Shown here: positions 1-7,154 of the stretch, piece after piece
How the letters are laid out: each line of letters opens with the position of its first letter
Position numbering within the stretch: the stretch's first letter is position 1
From: an uncultured Pelosinus sp.
GTDB taxonomy: Bacteria; Bacillota; Negativicutes; UMGS1260
Direction: 5' to 3'
NCBI GenBank assembly: GCA_900550105.1
Contig: URQW01000033.1
Span: forward strand, 1-29,859
Length of the DNA: 29,859 nucleotides
Notes under the pieces: generated by a model
Database searches by the model: none
What the model was told of the DNA's origin: nothing
Seen by the model: the letters and a program-made list of their open reading frames with translations, nothing else
Translations under genes and position numbers: made by a program

Positions 1-53
1 GGCCGTTCTTCCGCTGGCCAAGTTTTCAAGACAAACGATGAACCATCATTCAT
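1..53 (-). CDS. radC: RadC-like (JAB/UPF0758) protein, N-terminal fragment
   Basis: Only the first 17 codons lie in the window; the gene continues off the left edge. Its ATG overlaps the maf stop codon (ATGA), so the two are translationally coupled. The visible start reads MNDGSSFVLKTWPAEERP, and the 'PAEERP' motif resembles the conserved N-terminus of RadC-family proteins (PeeRPREkL). A maf-radC-mreB order is common in Firmicutes, which supports the call. The JAB domain itself cannot be seen, so the assignment rests on one short motif and context. Confidence 0.5.
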   Translation of the reverse strand, partial: MNDGSSFVLKTWPAEER

Positions 54-652
54 AATAGTCGCATCCCTGTTTGTTGAAGTAGTTTTGCCACCACGGAAAG
101 TGGCAACCCGACTACATTCGTGTAATCTCCTTCTATTTTTTCCACAAATAAGGCGCCAAGTCCTTGAATGGCATAACCGCCTGCTTTATCAAGGGGTTCC
201 TTGGTCGCCACATAAGAAGCAATCTCTTTAGAGTCAATCGCTCGAAAAGTAACTTTTGTCAGGGCATAATCTGCTAGTAACGTAACAGCTTCGCCTTCAC
301 CTGGATAAAATAAGACAGCTACTCCCGTAATCACATCATGCGTTTTTCCGGCTAAGCTGTGTAGCATCGCCATAGCATCACTGGCATCTTTAGGCTTACC
401 ATAAATTTGTCCGTTTGCTGCAACAATTGTATCAGCGCCAATAATACAGTCTTTTTGATGTGCTGTTTCAGTTAGATTCCATTTTGCCATAACGGCCTGT
501 GCCTTTTGCTTTGCTTGGAGCACAGCCAAATCAATCGGCGCCATGTGCTGTGCATTGTCTTCCTCAACATCACTGACAACGACAACATAAGGCATTCGAA
601 TTTGCTCCAATAATTCCCTTCTTCTTGGTGAAGCAGATGCTAAAACAATCAT
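50..652 (-). CDS. maf: Maf family nucleotide pyrophosphatase
   Basis: A 200-aa protein of normal length for Maf. The family hydrolyses non-canonical or excess nucleoside triphosphates (dTTP/UTP and modified bases) in the cytoplasm and is linked to septum-formation control. The N-terminal phosphate-binding motif is present (MIVLASASPRRRELL), followed by GADTIVA near residue 78, GKPKDA and the C-terminal KAGGYAIQG and GDYTNVVGLPL blocks. Its stop overlaps the start of the downstream radC-like gene. The upstream small membrane protein gene ends 13 bp before its start, so the three probably form one operon. Which nucleotide is preferred cannot be told from sequence alone. Confidence 0.95.
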   Translation of the reverse strand: MIVLASASPRRRELLEQIRMPYVVVVSDVEEDNAQHMAPIDLAVLQAKQKAQAVMAKWNLTETAHQKDCIIGADTIVAANGQIYGKPKDASDAMAMLHSLAGKTHDVITGVAVLFYPGEGEAVTLLADYALTKVTFRAIDSKEIASYVATKEPLDKAGGYAIQGLGALFVEKIEGDYTNVVGLPLSVVAKLLQQTGMRLL

Positions 653-665
653 TTCCTAAGCCCCC

Positions 666-953
666 TTAAAAACGCCGATACAGAAAAACAGCTACAAACA
701 TCCCTAAGAGGCTGACTAAATTAGGATATATAGAAAACCCGAAAACAAATCGGATTATATACAAATTCACAGTCATTGGGGGAACATCTAAAATGGGATA
801 AGCCTTCACTAAGTAGGGAGCAATTCCTACAAGCATGGAAGAATTTGCAATCATCTCACCTAGAATTCCTCCAACTACAGCTCCTGTTAATAAAAAAAGT
901 AAAAACAAACCGGCATTTTTTGTTTGTCCGCCTCGCACCTTGCGTCCCTCCAT
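666..953 (-). CDS. Small DUF4321-type membrane protein
   Basis: A 95-aa hydrophobic protein with a basic N-terminus (MEGRKVRGGQTKN) and about two or three membrane segments: roughly residues 15-35 (LFLLFLLTGAVVGGILGEMI), 62-72 and 78-93. The length, the GAVVGGILGE helix and the position just upstream of maf fit the uncharacterised DUF4321 family found beside maf in Firmicutes. No catalytic residues are visible. The start lies close to a weak AGAGA ribosome binding site. Function is unknown; it is probably co-transcribed with maf. Confidence 0.65.
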   Translation of the reverse strand: MEGRKVRGGQTKNAGLFLLFLLTGAVVGGILGEMIANSSMLVGIAPYLVKAYPILDVPPMTVNLYIIRFVFGFSIYPNLVSLLGMFVAVFLYRRF

Positions 954-996
954 TATCTCTTTACCTTCAGCCTTATTTTTCTACAGACAAACAAAG

Positions 997-1021
997 AAAT
1001 CCTTGTAACCCACAAGGATTT
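997..1021 (-). terminator. Terminator-like hairpin after lysR
   Basis: A 10-bp perfect stem (AAATCCTTGT / ACAAGGATTT) with a 5-nt loop lies about 95 bp beyond the lysR stop. On the minus strand it is followed by a T-rich stretch (CTTTGTTTG), so it probably ends lysR transcription before the DUF4321-maf-radC operon. Confidence 0.55.
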
Positions 1022-1116
1022 GCAGCAACTTACTTGTTCGATGCTGGAGAAGAAAACCTTACGTTTAATTTTAGCCGATTCCTGTCACTTATGCAATAGA
1101 AATGCAATGAAGAGAT

Positions 1117-1992
1117 TTAGGAAAAGTAATGCAAAATAAAATCTTTGAATTTTACAGCTGCTGGCGATAAGTACCGATTACGTCCCCAACCCAGTTGAAC
1201 AGACCGGCAACATTTATAATCATCAATTGGTAAAAAAGAAACATTATATTGATTTAAGCCTGATACACGCGGTATTAATGCCATTCCCAAACCAGCTTCG
1301 ACCAAACCAACAAGCGTCCATATTTCATCGCCTTCAAAGGCAATACGCGGTGTAAGTCCTGCCTCTAGAAAGAACTGATCCAGTAAGACCCGCAAACCAT
1401 AATCCTTCTTTAAGCTAATCAGCGGTTCCTCGGCCAATTCTTTTAAAGAAATACTAGCCCTGGCTGCCAGCGGATGCTTTTCCGTAGAAACAGCAAAAAT
1501 TTCCTCCTGAAATAAAGGCTCTGCTTCAATAAGATTTTCATCATAGGGCGATGAAAAAATACATAGGTCAATAGCCCCGTCAGCCAATTCTTCTAGCATA
1601 ACATGGCTCGCATTTTGAGAAAATTTAAATTCAATAAAGGGATGCTGCAACCGAAAACTGCCAAGTAAACTAGGTAAAAGATTCGGCCCTAGGGAATGAA
1701 TAAAAGCAATTGAAACAGTACCATAGTCAGGATCTAGCATTTCCTGAATTACTTTTTTACCTGTATCTAATTCTAACAACGCCTTTTCTACATGTTTTAA
1801 GAAAATATGACCATATCGATTGAGCTGTAGACTCTTCCCTTTTCGCTCAAAGAGCGGGAATCCTAGCTCTTCTTCTAATTTTGCAATAGAGCGGCTTAAG
1901 GCAGGCTGAGAAATTGAAAGCCGGTCTGCGGCCTTGGTCATATGTTCTAATTGCGCCACCATCTTAAAGTAAGTTAATTGGCTCCATTCCAT
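1117..1992 (-). CDS. LysR-family transcriptional regulator
   Basis: A 291-aa protein of standard LTTR length. Residues 1-60 form the winged helix-turn-helix (LTYFKMVAQLEHMTKAADRL, SISQPALSRSIAKLEEELG, FPLFERKGKSLQL), followed by a linker helix and a two-lobed effector-binding domain. The start ATG has a GGGAGG ribosome binding site. The 170 bp in front of it carry a GCAT-N16-ATGC dyad that is repeated upstream of mmdA, so it is inferred to regulate both itself and the methylmalonyl-CoA decarboxylase operon. Two carboxylate-type permeases lie directly upstream, which suggests a carboxylic acid or CoA-ester-related effector. The effector itself is not predictable from the sequence. Confidence 0.92.
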   Translation of the reverse strand: MEWSQLTYFKMVAQLEHMTKAADRLSISQPALSRSIAKLEEELGFPLFERKGKSLQLNRYGHIFLKHVEKALLELDTGKKVIQEMLDPDYGTVSIAFIHSLGPNLLPSLLGSFRLQHPFIEFKFSQNASHVMLEELADGAIDLCIFSSPYDENLIEAEPLFQEEIFAVSTEKHPLAARASISLKELAEEPLISLKKDYGLRVLLDQFFLEAGLTPRIAFEGDEIWTLVGLVEAGLGMALIPRVSGLNQYNVSFLPIDDYKCCRSVQLGWGRNRYLSPAAVKFKDFILHYFS

Positions 1993-2028
1993 TCATTTTC
2001 GCCTCCCTTTTTATTATATAACTTTTTT

Positions 2029-2083
2029 GCATTAAATCAATGTAAAATATGCATTGGAAACATAAAAGAAATCCTTGTATAGT
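2029..2083 (+). promoter_or_regulatory. LTTR-type operator and plus-strand promoter beside lysR
   Basis: A GCAT-N16-ATGC dyad (2029-2052) is followed by a plus-strand -35 TTGGAA (2054-2059), an 18-bp spacer and a -10 TATAGT (2078-2083). The block from GCATTA to CATAAAA matches the region upstream of mmdA at 31 of 39 positions without gaps. The promoter points away from lysR, where no plus-strand gene exists, and runs into the hairpin at 2101. It may serve lysR autoregulation from the opposite strand or be the relic of a divergent partner gene. Confidence 0.6.
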
Positions 2084-2100
2084 ATAGATAAATAATTAAA

Positions 2101-2128
2101 GGCCTGACAATCAGAAGATTGTCAGGCC
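2101..2128 (-). terminator. Rho-independent terminator of the permease gene
   Basis: A perfect 12-bp stem (GGCCTGACAATC / GATTGTCAGGCC) with an AGAA loop lies 36 bp past the DASS permease stop. On the minus strand it is followed by TTTAATTATTT. It would also stop any plus-strand transcript from the promoter just before it. Confidence 0.85.
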
Positions 2129-2164
2129 CAAGTTCTAGCAGTAAAAAGTAAGTAGCTTATTTAA

Positions 2165-3640
2165 TTAAAGCATTCCCGTCCAAGTCCAGTAAGTGAAGAC
2201 AAAGAGGAAATAAAGCGCAATACCGACGATTGTCATCGGAATACCGACTTTAATCATATCTTTTGTTTCAAAAGTATCGGTAGCATAAGGAATCATGGCT
2301 TGTGGTGAATGAACCGGCAAAATGAAGGCAAAATATACGCAGAAGGTAGAAAGCATAACCATACCAACCATCGGCAGTTGCGGATTATTCAAGCTGAGTA
2401 AAAAGCCTACAACAGTTGGTACTACTGCAGCCGTTGCCGAAGTGATACTGGCAAAAGCGAAGCGAAGAATCAAAATGCCTACTGTAATTGTAGCAATCAT
2501 CACATATAGAGGCATATTACCTACGCCCAGCGCACCAAGCGAGCTTTTCGCCAACCAGATAGCAGCACCAGAGGACAGCAGCATTTCGCCTAAGGAAATC
2601 CCAGCACCAAAGAGAAGAATGGTACCCCAATCGACCTTGTTCACAACATCTTTAAATGTTGCTACACCGGAATAAGGTGAAAGCATAAGCAGAACTGAGA
2701 AAATAGCCACTGTATTGGCATCAATATGATGGAAAGACTCTGTAGCCCAGCCTACGATTGTTAAAGCAAAAATTACAGATATTTTTCTTTCCAGTTTACT
2801 CATTGGTCCAAGTTCAGCGATGGCTTTATCAACGGTTTCTTTACCGCCAGGAACTTCTTTAAATTCAAATTTTGTCATACGAGTAATGATAAAGTAGAAT
2901 GCAATGGACATAGCGATACAGAAAGGCTCAGCCCACATAAACCATTGACCCCAAGACACAGGTGAATTTAATGATTTTGATAAAAAGCCGCTGGCAACAG
3001 CATTTGGAGCGCCACCAGAAAGTACGCCAATACCGGAGATTGATGTGCCAATCGCAATGCAGACTAAAAGCTGTCTAGCAAACTGGCTTTTCTTATCCAA
3101 TTTAAATGCAGCAATAAGACCCATAGCAATCGGTGTTAAAGTAGCTGCACGAGCTGTGATCGAAGGGATCAGGAAAGTCAGAATTAAAGTAACAAGAATC
3201 ATACCGGCAAAGATACTATTTGTTTTAGTACCAACCATTTTGATAATTGTTAAGGCAATTCTTTTTTCCAGGCCAGTGTGCAATATACAAGCCGCCATAA
3301 ACAGACCTGCCGCTACAAGTACCCAGCCCGTGTTAATAAAACCACTGAGAGCTAACGGAATTGCTTTGCCTGTGCCCAGTAAAGCGCCTTCTACACCTTT
3401 AGCGGGAGCAAAACCAACAAATATAATTAGAAAAGCAATAATGCCAATTGCACTGACAGGATACGAAACAGCTTCGGAAATCCACATGATAACGGCAAAC
3501 AAGAGTACTGCTAACACTCTCTGCCCGGCTGTTGATAAACCGCCGCCAGGATTCGGCATAAATGCAACGCCTAACATTACAACAAGACCGATAATGATCC
3601 AGAGAATTTTCCCTGGTGCCGGTGATTTTTTATCTGCCAT
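2165..3640 (-). CDS. DASS/SLC13-type anion (dicarboxylate) permease
   Basis: A 491-aa polytopic inner-membrane protein with about a dozen hydrophobic segments. The repeated hairpin regions typical of the divalent anion:sodium symporter family are visible around residues 155-225 (SITARAATLTPIA and SGGAPNAVASGF) and again around 395-415 (SITSATAAVVPT, LPVHSPQAM). Family members import succinate, malate, tartrate, citrate or sulfate. Substrate cannot be assigned from sequence; the fermentation context favours a C4-dicarboxylate or related acid. The start has a strong AAGGAGG site. The GntP-family gene lies 90 bp upstream on the same strand, so they may share a transcript. Confidence 0.85.
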   Translation of the reverse strand: MADKKSPAPGKILWIIIGLVVMLGVAFMPNPGGGLSTAGQRVLAVLLFAVIMWISEAVSYPVSAIGIIAFLIIFVGFAPAKGVEGALLGTGKAIPLALSGFINTGWVLVAAGLFMAACILHTGLEKRIALTIIKMVGTKTNSIFAGMILVTLILTFLIPSITARAATLTPIAMGLIAAFKLDKKSQFARQLLVCIAIGTSISGIGVLSGGAPNAVASGFLSKSLNSPVSWGQWFMWAEPFCIAMSIAFYFIITRMTKFEFKEVPGGKETVDKAIAELGPMSKLERKISVIFALTIVGWATESFHHIDANTVAIFSVLLMLSPYSGVATFKDVVNKVDWGTILLFGAGISLGEMLLSSGAAIWLAKSSLGALGVGNMPLYVMIATITVGILILRFAFASITSATAAVVPTVVGFLLSLNNPQLPMVGMVMLSTFCVYFAFILPVHSPQAMIPYATDTFETKDMIKVGIPMTIVGIALYFLFVFTYWTWTGML

Positions 3641-3730
3641 GATAAAACCTCCTTGGATGAATAACTAAGTTACTGCCTTACTTTCATTTCTAGCAAAAGC
3701 CACTACTATTCTTCCCCTTTACTGTTTCAC

Positions 3731-5146
3731 TTATACGATACCAGTAACGCTATACCAAGCTACAATCGCAAAAGCCACTAAAACCTTTAAACCTGTTAAT
3801 ACGGCAATATCGCCATAGGCTTCTTTATAAGCCAAACCGCAAACTCCCATCAATGTCAGCAAAGCGCCATTATGCGGCAATGTATCAAGGCCAGATGAAG
3901 CAAGGCAGACAACACGATGAAGAATTTCCGGCGACATTCCGATACTATTCGCCCAAGCCAGCCAGTCATGGCCTAAAAGACCAAGAGCGATCGTCATCCC
4001 GCCAGAAGCTGAACCGGAAAGTACGATCATGACATTGGTTGTAATAACTTCGGAAATCAGCGGACCAGAACCAATATGCAGATTTAAAAGCCCTTCTTTG
4101 ACAATTTGGAAACTGCCTAAGCTTGTAATAACGCTACCAAAAGCAAATACGGAAGCTGTGTTCATAACTGCAGCTAAGGAAGAATGTGCGCCAGCATTCA
4201 GCTGTTTTGCAAACCCTTGTTCTTTTAAGCGTTTACGGCCTAAAATCAAAGCGGCAACTGAAGCAACAGCCAAAGCAATTTCTAATGACCAAAGCGCCTG
4301 TGTTTTATCAACAGATGTGCTTAACAGCGGCAATTTCAACGCTTTTAGCGGTTCTAAGAGAGCTGACTGCCAGTGATAAGCCCAAGACCAACCAAAGGGA
4401 TTGCTTAAAAAAAGATTTAAGCCAAGAATTATGACAAAAGGAATCAACGAAATTTTCCACGAAGGCAATTTGCTTTCGTCAATTGGATCAGGTTCATTGA
4501 GCGTATGGTTGCCATAACCTTCGCCTTTCGCGGCCAAAGTTTTGTAACGGTAAGTTAACCAGCCCCAAGCAATAAAGAAGAAGGCTAAACCGCTTATAAT
4601 ACTGTCGATAGGAGCTGCCCATGTCGAAGTACCAAAAAATACGGAAGGAACGATATTTTGAATTTGTGGTGTACCAGGAAAAGCCACCATGGCATAGGAG
4701 AAAATTCCCATCCAAAGCGTCGCTGGCATGAGGCGTTTCGGAATATCCGCAGCCCGAAATAAGAAAGCAGCTACTGGATATAAAACAAAGACCCCAACAA
4801 ATACATTGATACCGCCGTAAGTCATTAATCCGCCGCCTAACAAAACAGCCAAAATAGCTCTTTCCTTGCCAAGTTTTTTGGCAATCATATTAGCCAACGA
4901 TCCAACCATACCGCTCTGCTCCATCAATCGCGCAAAGACGGCACCTAATAAAAACACAGGATAGTACAGCTTGATAAATTCCGCTGCTTTCGTCATATAA
5001 AGTTCGCCGTAAACCGGCATAATAGCCATGCTTCCTACCGAAGCAGCTAGCATAGCAAATAAAGGAGCAAGAATAATAATGGAAAAACCACGGTAAGCAA
5101 ATACAATGAGTAGCATCAGACTAAGAGCAATCATAAGTAATTCCAT
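3731..5146 (-). CDS. GntP-family carboxylate/gluconate permease
   Basis: A 471-aa polytopic membrane protein resembling the GntP/short-chain hydroxy-acid permease group. It has an N-terminal FAYRGFSIIILAPLFA segment, a conserved YGGINVFVGVFVLYPVA loop near residue 115, SGSASGGMTIALGLLG near 380 and a terminal HRVVCLASSGLDTLPHNG motif characteristic of the family. Substrates in the family include gluconate and beta-hydroxybutyrate; which applies here is unknown. The ATG at 5146 was chosen because AGGTGA sits 5-6 nt before it; a GTG at 5155 overlaps that site. A palindrome, TTGGCA-N9-TGCCAA, lies about 60 bp upstream and may be its operator. Confidence 0.85.
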   Translation of the reverse strand: MELLMIALSLMLLIVFAYRGFSIIILAPLFAMLAASVGSMAIMPVYGELYMTKAAEFIKLYYPVFLLGAVFARLMEQSGMVGSLANMIAKKLGKERAILAVLLGGGLMTYGGINVFVGVFVLYPVAAFLFRAADIPKRLMPATLWMGIFSYAMVAFPGTPQIQNIVPSVFFGTSTWAAPIDSIISGLAFFFIAWGWLTYRYKTLAAKGEGYGNHTLNEPDPIDESKLPSWKISLIPFVIILGLNLFLSNPFGWSWAYHWQSALLEPLKALKLPLLSTSVDKTQALWSLEIALAVASVAALILGRKRLKEQGFAKQLNAGAHSSLAAVMNTASVFAFGSVITSLGSFQIVKEGLLNLHIGSGPLISEVITTNVMIVLSGSASGGMTIALGLLGHDWLAWANSIGMSPEILHRVVCLASSGLDTLPHNGALLTLMGVCGLAYKEAYGDIAVLTGLKVLVAFAIVAWYSVTGIV

Positions 5147-5203
5147 ACACGTCACCTGATTTCTATATTTATCTTATCATAGGGATTTCTGCATTTACAA
5201 TTT

Positions 5204-5224
5204 TTGGCACGCTTTCTATGCCAA
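5204..5224. promoter_or_regulatory. Perfect palindrome TTGGCA-N9-TGCCAA, possible operator
   Basis: A 6-bp perfect inverted repeat with a 9-bp centre lies in the intergenic space between the GntP permease (minus) and the small plus-strand reading frame at 5269. Its plus-strand left arm could also serve as a -35 box. It would suit a dimeric repressor or activator acting on either direction; the binding protein is unknown. Confidence 0.35.
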
Positions 5225-5268
5225 AAAATATTTACCCTATCATCTTTCCATCAGGAGGCTGTTTTCAT

Positions 5269-5400
5269 TTGAGGCGCGGAGATTCACTCTTAAATCTTGG
5301 GTCTCATTATATTGAAAATAAAAAGTCTCGAAATTTATTAAATGATGAGCAATATTCTGACATATATTCGTGCAAAATTGCAAAGACCAAGAAGCCTTAA
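5269..5400 (+). CDS. Possible 43-aa plus-strand ORF ending in a terminator
   Basis: A TTG-initiated frame follows a perfect AGGAGG (5253-5258) at 10-nt spacing and encodes a 43-aa polar, lysine-rich peptide beginning MRRGDSLLNLG and ending KIAKTKKP. Its TAA stop falls in the loop of a terminator whose long T-tract is on the plus strand. No family is recognised. It could equally be a small non-coding transcript or chance; it is recorded because the signals line up in order. Confidence 0.3.
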   Translation: MRRGDSLLNLGSHYIENKKSRNLLNDEQYSDIYSCKIAKTKKP

Positions 5401-5420
5401 CGGCTTCTTGGTGTTTTTTT
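5386..5420. terminator. Strong bidirectional terminator between mmdC and the GntP permease
   Basis: A perfect 11-bp stem (ACCAAGAAGCC / GGCTTCTTGGT) with a 5-nt loop. The plus strand continues with G and then eight Ts, a strong U-tract. The minus strand continues with CTTTGCAATTTTG, a weaker one, and would end the mmd operon just after the mmdC stop at 5420. Confidence 0.8.
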
Positions 5421-5818
5421 TAGCCGATTACGATCAGCGGAGTGCCAGCTTGTACAGGGTCGCCAGCTTTTACCAGAATTTCTTTTACAACGCCGTCAGC
5501 GCTGGAAAGAACTGGATTGTGCATTTTCATAGCTTCCATAACGATCAGTTCCTGACCATTTTTTACAGCGTCGCCAACACTTACTTTAATGCTGATAATT
5601 TTACCAGGCATAGGTGAAGCAACTTTTGTGCCAGGGCCGCCAGCGGAAGGAGCAGGAGCTGCTTTCGGTGCTGGTGCAGGTGCTGCTGCCGGAGCAGGAG
5701 CTGCTTTCGGTGCTGCTACAGGAGCTGCTTTCGGTGCTGCTGGAGCTGCTACGCCGCCGATTTCTTCAACAGCGACTTCATATGTTTTACCATTTACTGT
5801 GATTGAATAATTTTTCAT
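5420..5818 (-). CDS. mmdC: Methylmalonyl-CoA decarboxylase biotin carrier subunit (gamma)
   Basis: A 132-aa biotin carrier protein. Residues 1-20 form a conserved strand pair, about 23-60 are an Ala/Pro-rich flexible linker, and 63-132 are a biotinyl domain with the EAMKM motif, placing the biotinylated lysine at residue 98. It shuttles the carboxyl group from the MmdA transferase to the membrane decarboxylase MmdB. The ATG at 5818 was chosen because an AGGAGG stands 5-8 nt before it; a frame extending to 5845 has no such site. It is the last gene of the cluster, 42 bp after mmdD, and is followed directly by a terminator. Confidence 0.95.
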   Translation of the reverse strand: MKNYSITVNGKTYEVAVEEIGGVAAPAAPKAAPVAAPKAAPAPAAAPAPAPKAAPAPSAGGPGTKVASPMPGKIISIKVSVGDAVKNGQELIVMEAMKMHNPVLSSADGVVKEILVKAGDPVQAGTPLIVIG

Positions 5819-5860
5819 GATAAATCCTCCTTCAATATCATACAATCATTTTTTCCTTGC

Positions 5861-6178
5861 TTATAGGCCGCCCATAAGATCCTGACGACCAGACATTACC
5901 CAAGCTTCTCCGCCGCGGCTAATGCTTACAATGTTTACATTAGCACCTTCGGAAATTGCCGCAATTGCAGCTGTAATCACTGCAATCAACTCACTGTCAT
6001 CTTCTTCGACAGGAGCTGCCGCAACTGGAGTAGCTGCCGGAGCTGCTGGCGTTGCCGCCATCGCTGCCGGAGCAGTTGGATTATTCTGCTCTTCTCTTTT
6101 TTCTTGCGCTTCTGACATTACTTTCCAAACATAGCAGACCACAAGAATTATAACTAGAGCTATAAAAAATGTCAACAT
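5861..6178 (-). CDS. mmdD: Methylmalonyl-CoA decarboxylase delta subunit (OadG family)
   Basis: A 105-aa protein with one N-terminal membrane helix (residues 2-19), a charged stretch, an Ala/Pro-rich linker (about 34-57) and a C-terminal domain (ELIAVITAAIAAIS...GEAWVMSGRQDLM). In the sodium-pump decarboxylase family this subunit holds the complex together and its C-terminal tail docks with the carboxyltransferase. The length matches MmdD of Veillonella-type systems. It has a G-rich ribosome binding site and lies between a 49-aa membrane protein gene and mmdC. A separate MmdE-like subunit, in Veillonella homologous to this C-terminus, was not found. Confidence 0.9.
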   Translation of the reverse strand: MLTFFIALVIILVVCYVWKVMSEAQEKREEQNNPTAPAAMAATPAAPAATPVAAAPVEEDDSELIAVITAAIAAISEGANVNIVSISRGGEAWVMSGRQDLMGGL

Positions 6179-6233
6179 GAGGTATTTCCCCCCCTTTCAC
6201 AGATACGTACTGACTACATTGCAGCCAGCACTT

Positions 6234-6383
6234 TTACTTTTTACTATCAGAACCGTCTGCCAGACTACTATGTTCCATCTCTTCACGAAGTTGAGCAAGC
6301 ATCTTTTTCTGCTCTTTTCGCACGACACAGAAATAATAACCTAGTGTGACGATCATGCCTAGCACAAAAGCGGTCACATTCAA
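6234..6383 (-). CDS. 49-aa single-helix membrane protein in the mmd cluster
   Basis: A TTG-initiated frame with a GAGGTGA ribosome binding site 5-7 nt upstream. Residues 3-21 (VTAFVLGMIVTLGYYFCVV) form one membrane helix, followed by a charged helix rich in Lys/Glu/Gln (RKEQKKMLAQLREEME) and a short polar tail. It starts 33 bp after the carbonic anhydrase stop and ends 55 bp before mmdD, so it is part of the same operon. The topology (one N-terminal helix, charged cytoplasmic part) resembles the start of OadG-family subunits but lacks their C-terminal domain. It may be an accessory subunit of the sodium pump; the role is unproven. Confidence 0.65.
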   Translation of the reverse strand: MNVTAFVLGMIVTLGYYFCVVRKEQKKMLAQLREEMEHSSLADGSDSKK

Positions 6384-6416
6384 GTGTATCACCTCGTTCA
6401 AGGGTTATTGCTAAAA

Positions 6417-7019
6417 TCAAGGGAAAGAAGGCGACATATGACCATAGGCTTCTAAATAACTCTTCGCCAAATCGGTATTAACTTCTACCACTTCGGCGTT
6501 GAATCCTTTCAGGTCTTCCGGTACCTCACTCAGTTTTGCTACCTCTTCGACGGAAGTAACAATTGCACCATGAGGAACAAATTTACCATCAGGAATTGTT
6601 ACGCCGATAACTTTAGCCCCATGGCCAACAAAGCAGTTATCACCGATTACTGAAGAGTGAACAACTGTATTAAAACCGATAAAGGAATTTGTGCCAATCG
6701 CCGCAGGTCCATGAATAATGCAAGCATGAGCACAGGAAGATTTTTCGCCCACAAAAATAGAATAATTTTGCCCGTTTCGTTGTACTGCTTTGTCCTTTAA
6801 TCCATGCATAATTACATTGTCTTGCACATTGACGTTATCGCTAAGATGAATAGTACCGCCTTCGTCAGCCCGTAGGCTGGCTCCAGGACTAACTAAAACA
6901 TGTTTGCCAACTTCTACTTTACCAATTAAGGTTGCTGTAGGAGAAATAAAGGAGTATTCCGATACTTCCGGAGTAAACGCGCCAGAAAACCAGGGAGTTT
7001 TTATACTTTTTCCAATCAT
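6417..7019 (-). CDS. Gamma-class carbonic anhydrase (CamH-like)
   Basis: A 200-aa protein built of hexapeptide repeats (left-handed beta-helix) with a C-terminal helix. All metal-site landmarks of gamma-carbonic anhydrases are visible: R50 and D52 (LRAD), Q66-D67 (VQD), H72 (IMHG), then H98 and H103 (HACIIH). The spacing matches the archaeal Cam enzyme, without the acidic loop of Cam, as in CamH. It should interconvert CO2 and bicarbonate in the cytoplasm. The ATG at 7019 has TTGGAG 8 nt before it; the longer TTG-initiated frame overlaps that site. Its place inside the methylmalonyl-CoA decarboxylase cluster suggests it handles the CO2 released there. Other hexapeptide-family activities (e.g. 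PaaY-like) remain possible. Confidence 0.8.
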   Translation of the reverse strand: MIGKSIKTPWFSGAFTPEVSEYSFISPTATLIGKVEVGKHVLVSPGASLRADEGGTIHLSDNVNVQDNVIMHGLKDKAVQRNGQNYSIFVGEKSSCAHACIIHGPAAIGTNSFIGFNTVVHSSVIGDNCFVGHGAKVIGVTIPDGKFVPHGAIVTSVEEVAKLSEVPEDLKGFNAEVVEVNTDLAKSYLEAYGHMSPSFP

Positions 7020-7102
7020 AGTATTCGCTCCAATCAAATTCGAGTATCGTACAATCTTAAGAAAAAGAAACCAGTTTCACTATTCCGGGAAAATTAGGAA
7101 AC

Positions 7103-7137
7103 CATAATGCAGAACTTACAAAGAGTTCTGCATTATG
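7103..7137 (-). terminator. Long hairpin between mmdB and the carbonic anhydrase gene
   Basis: A 14-bp perfect stem (CATAATGCAGAACT / AGTTCTGCATTATG) with a 7-nt loop, starting 18 bp past the mmdB stop. On the minus strand it is followed by GGTTTCCTAATTTT, a poor U-tract. It is probably a partial terminator or an RNA-stabilising hairpin that sets different levels for the two halves of the mmd cluster. Confidence 0.6.
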
Positions 7138-7154
7138 ATTTAAAAAACCTTTAA

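Noticed and set aside
776..1139. Two plus-strand frames opposite the DUF4321 gene and the lysR terminator
   Set aside because: They overlap a better-supported minus-strand gene and a terminator hairpin, and have no plausible ribosome binding sites.
5589..5810. A plus-strand Gly/Ala-rich frame opposite mmdC
   Set aside because: It is the antisense shadow of the Ala/Pro-rich linker of the biotin carrier protein.
5922..6134. A plus-strand Ala-rich frame opposite mmdD
   Set aside because: Antisense shadow of the MmdD linker; no start signals.
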